Assembly: GCF_016599715.1 (NCBI RefSeq)
Contig: NZ_CP067019.1
Location: 1,116,001 to 1,180,000, forward strand
Length of the DNA stretch: 64,000 bases
DNA from: Acinetobacter sp. CS-2
Lineage (GTDB): Bacteria > Pseudomonadota > Gammaproteobacteria > Pseudomonadales > Moraxellaceae
Direction: 5' to 3'
The position numbers were made by a program, and so were the translations under genes. Shown piece after piece: positions 17,766-26,739 of the stretch (positions are counted from its first letter, which is position 1; every line of letters begins with the position of its first letter). The notes below the pieces were generated by a model. That model had not been told where the DNA came from. It ran no database searches and worked only from the letters and a program-made list of their open reading frames with translations.

Positions 17766-17794
17766 ATTTTAGGGATGAAAACTAAAGTCGTCAA
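17766..17794 (-). promoter_or_regulatory. Promoter of tRNA-Asn copies 3 and 2
   Basis: On the reverse strand TTGACG and TAAAAT are separated by 17 bases, and a GCGC discriminator follows the -10. This discriminator is typical of stringently controlled RNA genes. Confidence 0.8.
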
Positions 17795-17854
17795 CAAGAT
17801 AATGTAAAGAAATGAATTATTTGCTTTATTAATATGCGTTTGGGTCCTGAAAAT

Positions 17855-17884
17855 AAAAAAATCACCCATAAAGGGTGATTTTTT
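17855..17884 (-). terminator. sodB terminator
   Basis: AAAATCACCC and GGGTGATTTT arms with a short loop sit 28 bases past the sodB stop. Confidence 0.85.
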
Positions 17885-17912
17885 AAGCAAAAAATAAAAA
17901 ATATTTTATTTC

Positions 17913-18539
17913 TTATTTTTCAACGCCAGCAGCTTGACCAGCATATTTAGCATTTGCGTAATCCCAGTTTACCAAGCTTTCCAGGAAAGTTTTGATATAA
18001 GCAGGACGTGCATTGCGGAAGTCGATGTAGTAAGCATGTTCCCAAACATCAATAGTCAATACAGCAACTTTACCATGAGCAAGTGGAGTGTCAGCATTTG
18101 AAGTTTTAAGGATAGATAAGTTACCATTTACTTCATCAGCAACTAACCAAGCCCAGCCTGAACCGAATTGAGTAGTTGCAGCAGCAGCGAATTCTTCAGC
18201 AAATTTTTCATAAGAACCGAAAGCTTCATCAATTTTAGCCGCTAAAGCACCAGTCGCTTTACCACCACCATTTTTAGCCATACAGTTCCAGTAGAATGTA
18301 TGGTTCCAAACTTGAGCCGCGTTGTTGAACACGCCAACTTTAGCAGCATCACCAGCAGATGCTTTAATGATTTCTTCTAAAGTTTTGCCTTCAAGGTCTG
18401 TACCTTTGATCAGGTTATTCAAGTTTACAACGTAAGTGTTGTGGTGTTTGTCGTGATGGTATTCTAAAGTTTCTTTGCTGATGTGCGGAGCAAGATCTTC
18501 GTAACCGTATGGAAGTGCCGGTAAAGTAATCGTTGTCAT
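17913..18539 (-). CDS. sodB: Superoxide dismutase, iron type
   Basis: A 208-residue cytoplasmic enzyme that turns superoxide into hydrogen peroxide and oxygen. Metal ligands are visible in [13 protein letters not shown] (His near 27), WNHTFYW (His near 74) and [11 protein letters not shown] (Asp and His near 157 and 161). FGSGWAWL and GGGK motifs mark the iron-type family. The start [12 protein letters not shown] follows AAGGAAT, and the 12-residue upstream extension is unlikely. It is a single-gene unit. Confidence 0.96.
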   Translation of the reverse strand: MTTITLPALPYGYEDLAPHISKETLEYHHDKHHNTYVVNLNNLIKGTDLEGKTLEEIIKASAGDAAKVGVFNNAAQVWNHTFYWNCMAKNGGGKATGALAAKIDEAFGSYEKFAEEFAAAATTQFGSGWAWLVADEVNGNLSILKTSNADTPLAHGKVAVLTIDVWEHAYYIDFRNARPAYIKTFLESLVNWDYANAKYAGQAAGVEK

Positions 18540-18689
18540 GTCTTCAATTCCTTGCATTTTGCTGGGTTTTAACATTAAGTCGCTTTATTGTAATAGATTC
18601 TTGAGGAAAATTGCGCATTGCTTATAAATAACAATACAGAATAAAGCCTCAATTTATACGTATAAAGAAAATGTTAAACCGTCATTAAA

Positions 18690-19448
18690 TTAAATCGGAT
18701 TGTTTAATTCGAAGTAACTATACTCAATATCGAACTGTTCTGAAATAGCTTTTGCTAGACGTTGTACTCCATAACGTTCGGTGGCATGATGCCCGCAGGC
18801 ATAGTAGTGCACATTCAGTTCTTTGGCCTCATAAAAAGTCCGTTCACTGACCTCACCGGAAATGTAGGCATCACAGTTTTGCTCCGCCGCTTTGTCAATA
18901 AAATCCTGAGCGCCACCGGTACAATAAGCCACTTTCTGAATGCTGGTTTTTTCTGCGGGAAGATGGATGGCATTAAAATTTAAACGTTCAGATACATACT
19001 GTTTAAAGTCTTCAGCAGACATGGCATTTTTTAAATAACCAATATTGCCAATCGGGTTGCGTTCAGCTGGATCTAAAGCTTCAATATTTTCTAATGCTAA
19101 CATCTCGGCAATCGCGGCATTATTACCTAAAGTAGGGTGACTATCTAAAGGTAAGTGATAGCCAACCAGTGAGATATCATACTGAATCAGGCTTTTAATA
19201 CGTTTACCGCGCATACCTGTAATCGGGTAGGGTTCACCTTTCCAGAAATAACCATGATGAACCAGCAGTAAATCGGCACCTTGTTTAATTGCAGCCTCAA
19301 TCGCATCCTGAGATGCCGTAACAGCACACAAAATTTTGCTAATCTCCGGTTTGCCTTCTATTTGCAAGCCATTTGGTGCATAGTCTTTAAATTCGTGTGA
19401 TTTCAGGGTTTGATCACACCACTGAATAATCTCGCTGAGCTTTGCCAT
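18690..19448 (-). CDS. Nif3-like dinuclear metal-centre protein
   Basis: A 252-residue member of the Nif3/YbgI family (GTP cyclohydrolase I type 2). Metal-binding motifs are VHHGYFW, YHLPLDSHPTLGNN and YACGHHATERYG near the C-terminus. The family forms toroidal hexamers with two metal ions per subunit. Its true substrate is unsettled. I chose the ATG at MAKLSEIIQW, since upstream residues are not family-like. It is divergent from the DegS-like protease gene. Confidence 0.9.
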   Translation of the reverse strand: MAKLSEIIQWCDQTLKSHEFKDYAPNGLQIEGKPEISKILCAVTASQDAIEAAIKQGADLLLVHHGYFWKGEPYPITGMRGKRIKSLIQYDISLVGYHLPLDSHPTLGNNAAIAEMLALENIEALDPAERNPIGNIGYLKNAMSAEDFKQYVSERLNFNAIHLPAEKTSIQKVAYCTGGAQDFIDKAAEQNCDAYISGEVSERTFYEAKELNVHYYACGHHATERYGVQRLAKAISEQFDIEYSYFELNNPI

Positions 19449-19618
19449 AAATTTCTCAAAAGCCTTAATATTGAATATCATCAAAACATATTTTGAATTG
19501 TAACTAAAGCAGCACAAAACTCTGAATTATTTTTAAGTTTCCTGCTGTATTTCATTTTACAATGACCAATAAATTACTTAGTCATCAACGAATTAAAATA
19601 TTGTTAGAGGAAATTACC

Positions 19619-20800
19619 GTGCGCCGCACCTTTTCATGGTTACCTTGGGTTTTACTTGTTTTAGTCACTCTCGGTTTTCTTGTCTGGCAACATTCTCAGA
19701 AGCCGCAAGCCCCTGTTGCATCTGACGGTATAAAAATGCCAAGAGAAAAAGTCGAGCCTTTAGTTAATACCAACAGGGCGGGTGCAGTCGAATCTTACAG
19801 TAATGCCGTGAAAGTGGCGGCTCCTGCGGTGGTAAATATTTTCACTACCCAGAAAGTGAATAAAGCAGAGCACCCTTTGTTAAATGACCCTGCATTTCGC
19901 GAGTTTTTTGGTGATCAGGTTCCTGAACAGTTTGATCAGGAGCAAAATGAAAACAGTCTGGGGTCGGGTGTGATTGTACGTTCAGATGGCTATATCTTGA
20001 CCAACAATCATGTAATTGCTCAGGCTGAACAGATTGTGGTGGGTCTGAATGATGGACGCCGTGCAGTCGCTAAAGTGATTGGCACAGACCCGGATTCCGA
20101 TCTGGCGGTGATTAAGATTGAGCTGGATAAACTGCCAGTTTTGCCTTTTAAGCTCAGCGGCAATGAAGTTGGGGATGTGGTGCTTGCCATTGGTAACCCA
20201 TTCGGTGTGGGACAAACGGTCACTCAAGGGATTATTTCTGCCACCAACCGTTCAGATTTGGGCATTAATACTTATGAAGACTTCATTCAAACCGATGCAG
20301 CCATTAATCCGGGGAACTCGGGTGGGGCACTGATTGATGTGGCGGGTAATCTGATTGGTGTGAATACGGCTATTTTCTCGCAATCCGGTGGTTCATTGGG
20401 GATCGGTTTTGCCATTCCTGCAAAAGTGTGTCAGCAAATTCTCAATTCAATTCTGAAAGACGGTCGTGTAGTTCGCGGCTGGTTGGGCATTAGCCTCATG
20501 CCAGTACAACAGGACAATATTCTTGAACCTAAGCAAACTGGCGTAGTCGTTGCTGACGTACTTCCTCGTGGTCCTGCAGCCAAGGCGGGAATTAAAAAGG
20601 GTGATAAAATTATCCAGGTCAATGGTGAACCGATCACTTCTGCTTCCCATTTGATTAATTATGTAGCCTTGCAAGCACCGAATAGCACCATTAAAGTTGA
20701 AGTGGTGCGAGATGAGCAGCCATTAACCCTGAATGTGGTGGTGACTGAACGTAAAGCACAGAATAATAATTCACAATATATTCCTTTACCTCAACAATAA
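19619..20800 (+). CDS. HtrA-family serine protease, DegS-like
   Basis: About 393 residues: an N-terminal membrane anchor (SWLPWVLLVLVTLGFLVW), a trypsin-like domain with His (TNNHVIAQ), Asp (DPDSDLAVIKI) and Ser (NPGNSGGALID), and a single PDZ domain (GVVVADVLPRGPAAKAGIKKGD). One anchor and one PDZ domain fit DegS/AlgW, which senses misfolded outer-membrane proteins and starts envelope stress signalling. No sigma-E partner gene is in view, so a general quality-control role is also possible. I prefer the GTG behind GAGG; an ATG at 19562 lacks a ribosome site. Confidence 0.9.
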   Translation: MRRTFSWLPWVLLVLVTLGFLVWQHSQKPQAPVASDGIKMPREKVEPLVNTNRAGAVESYSNAVKVAAPAVVNIFTTQKVNKAEHPLLNDPAFREFFGDQVPEQFDQEQNENSLGSGVIVRSDGYILTNNHVIAQAEQIVVGLNDGRRAVAKVIGTDPDSDLAVIKIELDKLPVLPFKLSGNEVGDVVLAIGNPFGVGQTVTQGIISATNRSDLGINTYEDFIQTDAAINPGNSGGALIDVAGNLIGVNTAIFSQSGGSLGIGFAIPAKVCQQILNSILKDGRVVRGWLGISLMPVQQDNILEPKQTGVVVADVLPRGPAAKAGIKKGDKIIQVNGEPITSASHLINYVALQAPNSTIKVEVVRDEQPLTLNVVVTERKAQNNNSQYIPLPQQ

Positions 20801-20843
20801 AAACAATCCTGCTATTGATCCACGTTGAGGTGAGTGAACACAG

Positions 20844-20872
20844 AAAAAGCGCATTTCGGTGCGCTTTTTTTT
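20844..20872 (+). terminator. Protease gene terminator
   Basis: AAAAAGCGCA and TGCGCTTTTT arms with a TTTCG-type loop and eight T. Confidence 0.85.
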
Positions 20873-20928
20873 ATGGCCTGGCTTAGGATTTATCTGATGA
20901 TTAGATAATTATAGATTATTTAGGTAAT

Positions 20929-20960
20929 AAAAAAGCCCGCTTTAGTGCTGCGGGCTTTTT
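20929..20960 (-). terminator. Terminator behind tRNA-Asn copy 4
   Basis: AAAAAGCCCGC and GCGGGCTTTTT arms lie 7 bases past the tRNA end on the reverse strand. Confidence 0.85.
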
Positions 20961-20966
20961 CGTATT

Positions 20967-21042
20967 TGGCTCTCCAACCTGGGCTCGAACCAGGGACCTG
21001 CGGATTAACAGTCCGTCGCTCTACCGACTGAGCTATTGGAGA
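20967..21042 (-). tRNA. tRNA-Asn (GUU), copy 4
   Basis: Identical to copies 1 and 3, with encoded CCA. It is separated from the other copies by about 3.2 kb holding sodB, the Nif3-like gene and the protease gene. Confidence 0.97.
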
Positions 21043-21053
21043 ATCTGCATGCG

Positions 21054-21081
21054 ATTATAAGCAGATTTTACAGGGGGTCAA
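21054..21081 (-). promoter_or_regulatory. Promoter of tRNA-Asn copy 4
   Basis: On the reverse strand TTGACC and a perfect TATAAT are separated by 16 bases, 11 bases before the tRNA. Confidence 0.8.
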
Positions 21082-21205
21082 GCTAAAAGTGTCATGATTC
21101 CTTAATTTTTATGCCGTATGCTTTTTATTTAAACAACTCAATTAAAAATCCTAAAAAAAATTGCACAGCCAAAACTGGCTTGTTAGATTAAATGCATAAC
21201 AGAGC

Positions 21206-21225
21206 GTTTGAATGCAAATTCAAAC
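21206..21225. repeat. Short perfect hairpin upstream of a small gene
   Basis: GTTTGAAT and ATTCAAAC arms flank a GCAA loop, without a T run. It lies 55 bases before the next ATG and could be an operator or a leader hairpin. Confidence 0.4.
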
Positions 21226-21280
21226 AGTGTGGATTTAAACCAACTTGCCAGCACTAAAATGGCTAAACAGGAGAAAGCGA

Positions 21281-21739
21281 ATGCATACGCTGACGATTGC
21301 CGAAATTTTTTCAAATTTATCTTTTTATCAAGACAACTACCTTTCTATTATTCAAGACCCGCAGCGCTATCAGACCGCTGTTGAGGATGCTTATATCCAG
21401 GTCTGGCCTGTCGGAACTCAAGTCTTATATCTGGGTGACTTGTTGCAGCTTTGGTTTAGCGATAAATGGTTGATTAATTCACCTTGTCAATTGCTGCTGG
21501 ATAGTTATTCCAATGGTCGTAAGCAACCTTTGCAGCGTGATGATGATCTGTATTTGTATCAGTTGAATGGTAGTGCTTTATCTGGACGCAATAATTCTAA
21601 AGTATGGTCGGTGTCGGAACAGAAAAAACTATCTGTATCACTCGATAGCGTATTTAAGTATTTATGTATTTATAAAGGCACTTCACGTCCGGAAGTGGCT
21701 TTATCTGCTCTAACAAAATCATTTAAATCGGCCGTTTAA
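21281..21739 (+). CDS. Conserved-looking cytoplasmic protein, unknown function
   Basis: A 152-residue soluble protein beginning MHTLTIAEIFSNLSFYQDNYLSI. It has no signal peptide, membrane segment or known motif. The start follows AGGAG at 8 bases, which decides it against an ATG-like site 36 bases upstream. It may be monocistronic, with a small hairpin in its leader. No function can be assigned. Confidence 0.65.
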   Translation: MHTLTIAEIFSNLSFYQDNYLSIIQDPQRYQTAVEDAYIQVWPVGTQVLYLGDLLQLWFSDKWLINSPCQLLLDSYSNGRKQPLQRDDDLYLYQLNGSALSGRNNSKVWSVSEQKKLSVSLDSVFKYLCIYKGTSRPEVALSALTKSFKSAV

Positions 21740-21835
21740 TCATGTACTCGCACAAGAGCTTAGTAAATGACTTAAGCTCTAAGTGCGGCATATTGTCTAT
21801 TAACGAATAATCATACATGTTGCAGTGGCGTCGGC

Positions 21836-22232
21836 TTAAAGTTTGATTTCTTTATCTACAATTTTACCTTCAGTAATCTCCAGGTTTTATGGATATTGAT
21901 GATGGTTCCTGTGGCAACCAGTTGTTGATCTTGAGTAATAGGGCAGTACATTTTTATATTTAAATTGATGATGCCATAATCTGCACCTGTTTCCAGCATA
22001 CTGTGGGCGGCATAGCCTGTGTGACGGAATCCAAAACGGTGGCAGTAAAACTGACATGTACGCCCCCTAAAGGGTTTAAATGACGGTTATCCGCTTTCAC
22101 TTGGAAATGAATCGTGCCTTCCGAAACTTCATAAGGCTGCATGGGAACGGTTTCACTCATTGAGGGTGCTGCAATTCGGCCATTACACATGGCTTGTAAA
22201 AGTTGCAATCCAGTCATTTCTTTGGGATTCAT
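21836..22232 (-). pseudogene. Broken PaaI-type hotdog thioesterase
   Basis: The first 71 residues match the PaaI thioesterase pattern (NPLGGVHVSFTATVLDSVT). The frame then shifts near 22020. In the next frame TGYAAHSMLETGADYGII continues the family sequence, and a second shift near 21885 restores LEITEGKIVDKEIKL before an early stop. Two frameshifts plus the missing C-terminal strand make the gene non-functional. The conserved GGVHGG is also changed to GGVHVS. Confidence 0.8.
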
Positions 22233-22618
22233 TGTTATTATTTCCTTATTGATTTATAAGTTCCAAAAAGGAACTTGATTTTAAATTAGCGGTGTTGATC
22301 AAAACCGTCAAGAAATATGCAGCAGGTCTTAGGGAAATAAAATTTATTGAATGAGCAAAAGAATAGAAAATTATTAAAACATAAAACTAAGCGTACTATC
22401 TCTCATGCTATAAAAAGTTGCCAAAGGATAAGTCGAGAGTCACTTGCAGTAGTTTGTAAAGATTGAATGTTGATCATCAAGTGCGTGTGGATCATTGTTA
22501 TGTATCTCCAGAATTTTGCTCATGTGTATTTTTTATAAATTGAATCAGCAAATCTCTATGGATTTAAAAAGCTAGATTGGCTATATCTAAAGCAGGTTGT
22601 TGATAGGGATGCTCAACC
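22233..22618. other. Gene-free stretch between pseudogene and EamA gene
   Basis: I see no coding frame, RNA gene or strong hairpin in this 386-base AT-rich stretch. It presumably holds the promoter of the EamA transporter gene. Confidence 0.4.
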
Positions 22619-23470
22619 ATGCTGTTTAAAATCATGATTGCCATGCTGGCTTTTGCTGCCAATTCAGTTTTATGCCGTTTGGCATTGGCAGGCCAGCAAA
22701 TCGACCCGATGAGTTTCAGCTTGATTCGTGTCTGTAGTGGAGCCATCGTTTTATTGGTGCTTTACCTGTTTTCTGCACAAAAAGCCAAAATTGAGTGGAG
22801 TGTTAAAAACGGTTTTTTTCTGGCGCTGTATATAGTCGCTTTTTCACTGGCTTATTTACATATAGATGCCGGTGTCGGGGCATTGCTGTTATTTGGCACT
22901 GTACAGCTCAGTATGGTCGGTTATGGTCTATGTCATGGTGAAAAAATCAATCTGCGCCGTGGTGCCGGGTTGTGTATTGCCATTATTGGCATTTTCATTC
23001 TCTTGCTTCCGGGTGCAGATGCTCCAAATTTGGTTTATGCAGCCATTATGGTGCTTTCAGGAATAGGCTGGGCAGTGTACAGCATTGCGGGCAAAAATAT
23101 GCAAAACCCCTTGGCCAGTACATTGGCTAATTTTGTCATGGCGATTCCTTTTGTCTTGCTAGCTTACGCTGCGTTTTATGCACACAGCTTTACACAGCCT
23201 CAAGGTGTCCTTTTGGCAGTGCTGTCAGGCGGTTTGGCCTCAAGTGGTGCCTATGTGTTGTGGTATGTCATTGTGAAACAGATTGACCGTGTGACGGCCA
23301 GCAGTGTGCAGCTCTCTGTGCCGTGTTTGGCGATAATGGGTGGCGCGCTGTTTATTGGTGAGACTTTAAGCTGGCGGATGATCATGTCTGCCATCATTAT
23401 TTTAGCTGGAATTGCCTTGGTGATGAGAACTATGCCTGATCAGAAGCATGCGCAAAGCACATTGAAATAA
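22619..23470 (+). CDS. EamA/DMT-family transporter
   Basis: A 283-residue inner-membrane protein with about ten hydrophobic helices arranged as two EamA repeats (residues 3-130 and 140-275). FSLIRVCSGAIVLL and LSGIGWAVYSIAGK are typical of the drug/metabolite exporter superfamily. The transported compound is unknown. It is a single gene with its own terminator. Confidence 0.88.
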   Translation: MLFKIMIAMLAFAANSVLCRLALAGQQIDPMSFSLIRVCSGAIVLLVLYLFSAQKAKIEWSVKNGFFLALYIVAFSLAYLHIDAGVGALLLFGTVQLSMVGYGLCHGEKINLRRGAGLCIAIIGIFILLLPGADAPNLVYAAIMVLSGIGWAVYSIAGKNMQNPLASTLANFVMAIPFVLLAYAAFYAHSFTQPQGVLLAVLSGGLASSGAYVLWYVIVKQIDRVTASSVQLSVPCLAIMGGALFIGETLSWRMIMSAIIILAGIALVMRTMPDQKHAQSTLK

Positions 23471-23537
23471 TTAAAATGTGTTTAAAGCAGAATTACTCTG
23501 GATATTTTTTGGGTTTAAAAAGATCAATCCTGAGATT

Positions 23538-23567
23538 AAAAAAACCCGCGAAAATCGCGGGTTTTTT
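23538..23567. terminator. Bidirectional terminator
   Basis: AAAAAACCCGCGA and TCGCGGGTTTTTT arms with a 3-base loop serve the convergent EamA and aminotransferase genes. Confidence 0.9.
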
Positions 23568-23587
23568 CTTACTTTAGAAAAAGCAGA

Positions 23588-24814
23588 TTATTTTTCAGCA
23601 GCAATTGAAGCAATCGCAGCGTCAACGCCTTCGATTGAATCAGCAGCTTTCTTGATACGTGCAAGCGCATCTACCAGTACTTCGTCAGCAGTCGCATAAG
23701 AAATACGCATGTAACCGCCTAGACCGAATGCATCACCAGGAACAACGGCAACACCAGTTTCTTCCAGTAACCATGCAGAGAATTCTGTGCAAGATTTTAA
23801 ACCTTTGGCACGAATTAACGGACGGATGTTGGCATAAGCATAGAATGCACCGTCAGCAGGCAGGCAAGTAATACCATTGATGTCGTTCAAGCCTTTCACA
23901 ACCAGGTCGTGACGACGTTTGAAAGCTTCAACCATTGGCTCAAGAACGTCTTGAGGACCGTTCAATGCAGCTTCGGCAGCAACTTGTGAAATAGAAGTCG
24001 GGTTAGAAGTGGATTGAGACTGGATTTTTTTCATCGCACCAATCAGTTTAGCAGGGCCCGCTGCATAGCCAATACGCCAGCCAGTCATTGCATAAGCTTT
24101 AGATACGCCGTTAAGCACGATTACGCGGTCGTAAAGGTCTGGAGCAACAGTTGCGATGTTGTAGAATTCGTCGTCCCAACGGATTGGTTCGTACATGTCA
24201 TCAGAAGCCACGAGAACTTCTGGGTATTTACGAAGAACTTCAGCCAAAGCTTCAAGTTCAGCTTTGGTGTAGATCATACCAGTCGGGTTAGATGGGCTGT
24301 TCAATACCACTAAACGGGTTTTGTCAGTAATAGCAGCTTCTAATTGAGCAGGTGTGATTTTGAAACGTTGTTCTTCACCACATTTCACTACAACAGGCAC
24401 GCCTTCAGCAATGAGTACCATGTCTGGATAGCTTACCCAGTATGGCGCAGGGATGATCACTTCATCACCTTTATTTAACAAAGCAAGTGCCAAGTTAAAG
24501 AATGACTGTTTACCACCGCAAGAAACCAGAATCTGGTTTGCTGCATAGTCAAGATTATTATCACGTTTTAATTTCGCAATAATTGCTTTTTTAAGACCTG
24601 GAGTACCGTCAACAGCGGTGTATTTGGTGAAACCGTTGTTAATAGCTGCAATTGCTGCATCTTTGATGTGTTGTGGGGTGTCAAAATCTGGTTCACCTGC
24701 ACCCAAACCAATTACGTTTTTACCAGCAGCTTTAAGTTCGGCAGCTTTGTTGGTAACAGCAAGTGTAGGGGACGGTTTGATGGCATTTACACGATCAGAG
24801 AGACGTACGTCCAC
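23588..24814 (-). CDS. Class I aminotransferase, aspartate aminotransferase type
   Basis: A 408-residue PLP enzyme of the AspC/AatA type that exchanges amino groups between aspartate and glutamate. Substrate and PLP motifs include GAGEPDFDTPQHI, NSPSNPTGMIYTKAEL, and VSKAYAMTGWRIGYAAGP with the PLP-binding Lys near residue 240. Arg in MRISYATADE near the C-terminus binds the substrate carboxylate. The start is a GTG behind AAGGAAT; the longer ATG version has no ribosome site. The PLP enzyme subgroup Ib (thermophile-type) fits best. Confidence 0.92.
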   Translation of the reverse strand: MDVRLSDRVNAIKPSPTLAVTNKAAELKAAGKNVIGLGAGEPDFDTPQHIKDAAIAAINNGFTKYTAVDGTPGLKKAIIAKLKRDNNLDYAANQILVSCGGKQSFFNLALALLNKGDEVIIPAPYWVSYPDMVLIAEGVPVVVKCGEEQRFKITPAQLEAAITDKTRLVVLNSPSNPTGMIYTKAELEALAEVLRKYPEVLVASDDMYEPIRWDDEFYNIATVAPDLYDRVIVLNGVSKAYAMTGWRIGYAAGPAKLIGAMKKIQSQSTSNPTSISQVAAEAALNGPQDVLEPMVEAFKRRHDLVVKGLNDINGITCLPADGAFYAYANIRPLIRAKGLKSCTEFSAWLLEETGVAVVPGDAFGLGGYMRISYATADEVLVDALARIKKAADSIEGVDAAIASIAAEK

Positions 24815-25122
24815 GGCAGTATTCCTTCTTATAGGGATTAAAAAATAAAAAAGCACACTATCTTAGCTTAAATTGCGCCAAAAAGGGGAGGTCGAATATA
24901 GCAATATTGGAAAAAAGTATTTAATCCGGTTGAATCAGCTGAGCATTAACAATTAATAATTAAATATTTAGTCTGAATAAAAGGCCTGAGAATGACTAAA
25001 AAATGGCGGTAAAAGTGATAATTAAATGTGAATGACTAAGTGAAAAAGAACACTACAATTAGATGGTGCACTATTTAATTGTAGTGTGTGGAGTGTTAGC
25101 AAGTTGTCACAAAAACTAAACA

Positions 25123-25542
25123 TCAATAAGCATAATTCAGATCGGTATAATCATTTAAGGATTTTTGCAGATGGGTATTAATGAACTCATGTACATCAGC
25201 AGTGGTCATCGGTTGCCCCTGTTTGGTAATGACATGTTCAATCGGTTGTTGACCTTGAGCAGTAATTGTATAAACAAAATTACGCGTCACTTTATAACCT
25301 GCTTCTTCTTTAAGAATGCAAGTCACATAGCGGTACTGATGCTCGAAATTCAAATCGGTATGTGAAAACACAAACTGATCAAACAGTTTCATTTTTTGAC
25401 CGTTAGTCAAAGCTTTGAGTTCATCCACAATGCTGGCACTAAATTTCATGCCGTAACGTTCAGAGATAGGCTTGTGATCAATCAGTAGTGAAACTGTATC
25501 ATCATCATTTTGGGTTATGGTGACATTGCTAAAATCGGACAT
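25123..25542 (-). CDS. Small cytoplasmic protein, unknown function
   Basis: A 139-residue acidic protein beginning MSDFSNVTITQNDDDTVSLLI. It has no signal or membrane segment. The middle part contains beta strands with aromatic residues (HQYRYVTCILKEEAGYKVTRNFVYTI would be a sheet). AGGGA precedes the ATG. No family recognised. It stands alone between the aminotransferase and map. Confidence 0.65.
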   Translation of the reverse strand: MSDFSNVTITQNDDDTVSLLIDHKPISERYGMKFSASIVDELKALTNGQKMKLFDQFVFSHTDLNFEHQYRYVTCILKEEAGYKVTRNFVYTITAQGQQPIEHVITKQGQPMTTADVHEFINTHLQKSLNDYTDLNYAY

Positions 25543-25704
25543 GAAAAATCCCTGTGTTAAATTGAACTGTGCTGCAGTATGTGGAAAATAAAGTGAAAAT
25601 CAATTGAGTGTGGTACAGATTTTTAGCAAAACGTTCAAATAAAGACCACTTTAAATAAAAATGGCTACAAAAACAGTAGCCATTTAAATTAATTTGAAAT
25701 GAAC

Positions 25705-26532
25705 TTATTGATTAAAGCGGGACAGGTCTTCTTCAGGACGGGCAGTCAATACTTCAACACCGGTTTTTGTCACTAAAAGGGTGTGTTCATATTGTGCGGA
25801 CAAGCTATGATCTTTGGTCACCACCGTCCATTTGTCACCTAAGATTTTGGTTTTCCAGTCGCCAGCGTTTACCATCGGTTCAATGGTAAAGGTCATGCCT
25901 TCTTCAAGCACCATACCGGTATTGGGTTGACCATAATGCAAAACTTGCGGTTCGTCGTGGAATACGGTGCCAATACCATGACCACAATATTCACGTACGA
26001 CGCCAAAGCGTTCTGATTCAACATATTTCTGGATGGCATTGCCAATATCACCAATGGTAGAACCTGGTTTTACCGTCGCAATACCGAGGTACATGGCTTC
26101 TTGAGCCACTTTGCATAAACGATCGGCAAGAATTGAAGTTTCACTGCCGACGATATACATCATATTGGTGTCGCCGTGATAGCCGTCTTTAATGACAGTG
26201 ACATCAATATTCAGAATATCGCCTTTTTTCAGGATTTTGCTTGCAGATGGAATGCCGTGACACACTACGTGGTTGACGGAAGTACAAATGACATGCTGGA
26301 ATGCCGGGCGGCCAGGTGCTGCACCATAACCAAGACAGGCAGGAATGGCATCCTGTTTATTGACGATATAATCGTGGCAGATGGTATCCAGTTCGAGTGT
26401 AGAAACACCCGGTTTGATATGCGGTTTGATCATATCCAAAACTTCAGCCGCCAGTCGACCCGCCACACGCATTTTTTCAATTTCTTCAGGGGTTTTAATG
26501 AGTCGACGGGGAGCTTCGTAAGTACTGTTCAT
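25705..26532 (-). CDS. map: Methionine aminopeptidase type I
   Basis: A 275-residue enzyme that removes the N-terminal Met from nascent proteins. The five metal ligands can be seen: Asp in NIDVTV, Asp in HGDTNMM, His in CGHGIGTVFHDEP, Glu in TIEPMVNAG and Glu in QYEHTLLV. ICTSVNHVVCHGIPS carries the substrate His. The extra residues in GYGAAPGRPAFQHV distinguish it slightly from the E. coli form but look family-normal. It is divergent from rpsB, as in many gammaproteobacteria. Confidence 0.97.
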   Translation of the reverse strand: MNSTYEAPRRLIKTPEEIEKMRVAGRLAAEVLDMIKPHIKPGVSTLELDTICHDYIVNKQDAIPACLGYGAAPGRPAFQHVICTSVNHVVCHGIPSASKILKKGDILNIDVTVIKDGYHGDTNMMYIVGSETSILADRLCKVAQEAMYLGIATVKPGSTIGDIGNAIQKYVESERFGVVREYCGHGIGTVFHDEPQVLHYGQPNTGMVLEEGMTFTIEPMVNAGDWKTKILGDKWTVVTKDHSLSAQYEHTLLVTKTGVEVLTARPEEDLSRFNQ

Positions 26533-26547
26533 GATCTTTAAAAACTT

Positions 26548-26577
26548 TTGGAAATTTGTGTGTGACTATGGTATAAA
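26548..26577 (+). promoter_or_regulatory. Probable rpsB promoter
   Basis: TTGGAA and TATAAA are separated by 18 bases in the map/rpsB divergent region, about 55 bases before the rpsB leader hairpin. Confidence 0.55.
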
Positions 26578-26646
26578 TAGCCGCCCATTTTATCAAATGC
26601 TTTTTCGTGAATAAATTTCACGGGCTTTGTGCGATGGGGCAATAAA

Positions 26647-26703
26647 ATCCGCACATATATCGACACATTTCTCTGGGTGCCCTTAAGGGTGGAGAATGCG
26701 GAT
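26647..26703 (+). promoter_or_regulatory. Ribosomal protein S2 leader
   Basis: A folded leader before rpsB: outer stem ATCCGCA (26647-26653) with TGCGGAT (26697-26703), inner stem TTCTC with GAGAA, and an apical palindrome CCCTTAAGGG (26680-26689). Gammaproteobacterial rpsB leaders have such structures, which S2 binds to repress its own translation and that of tsf. Assignment by position and structure. Confidence 0.65.
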
Positions 26704-26739
26704 ATATGGAGGCCTAACCCAAACTTTAAGGTAAAGAAA

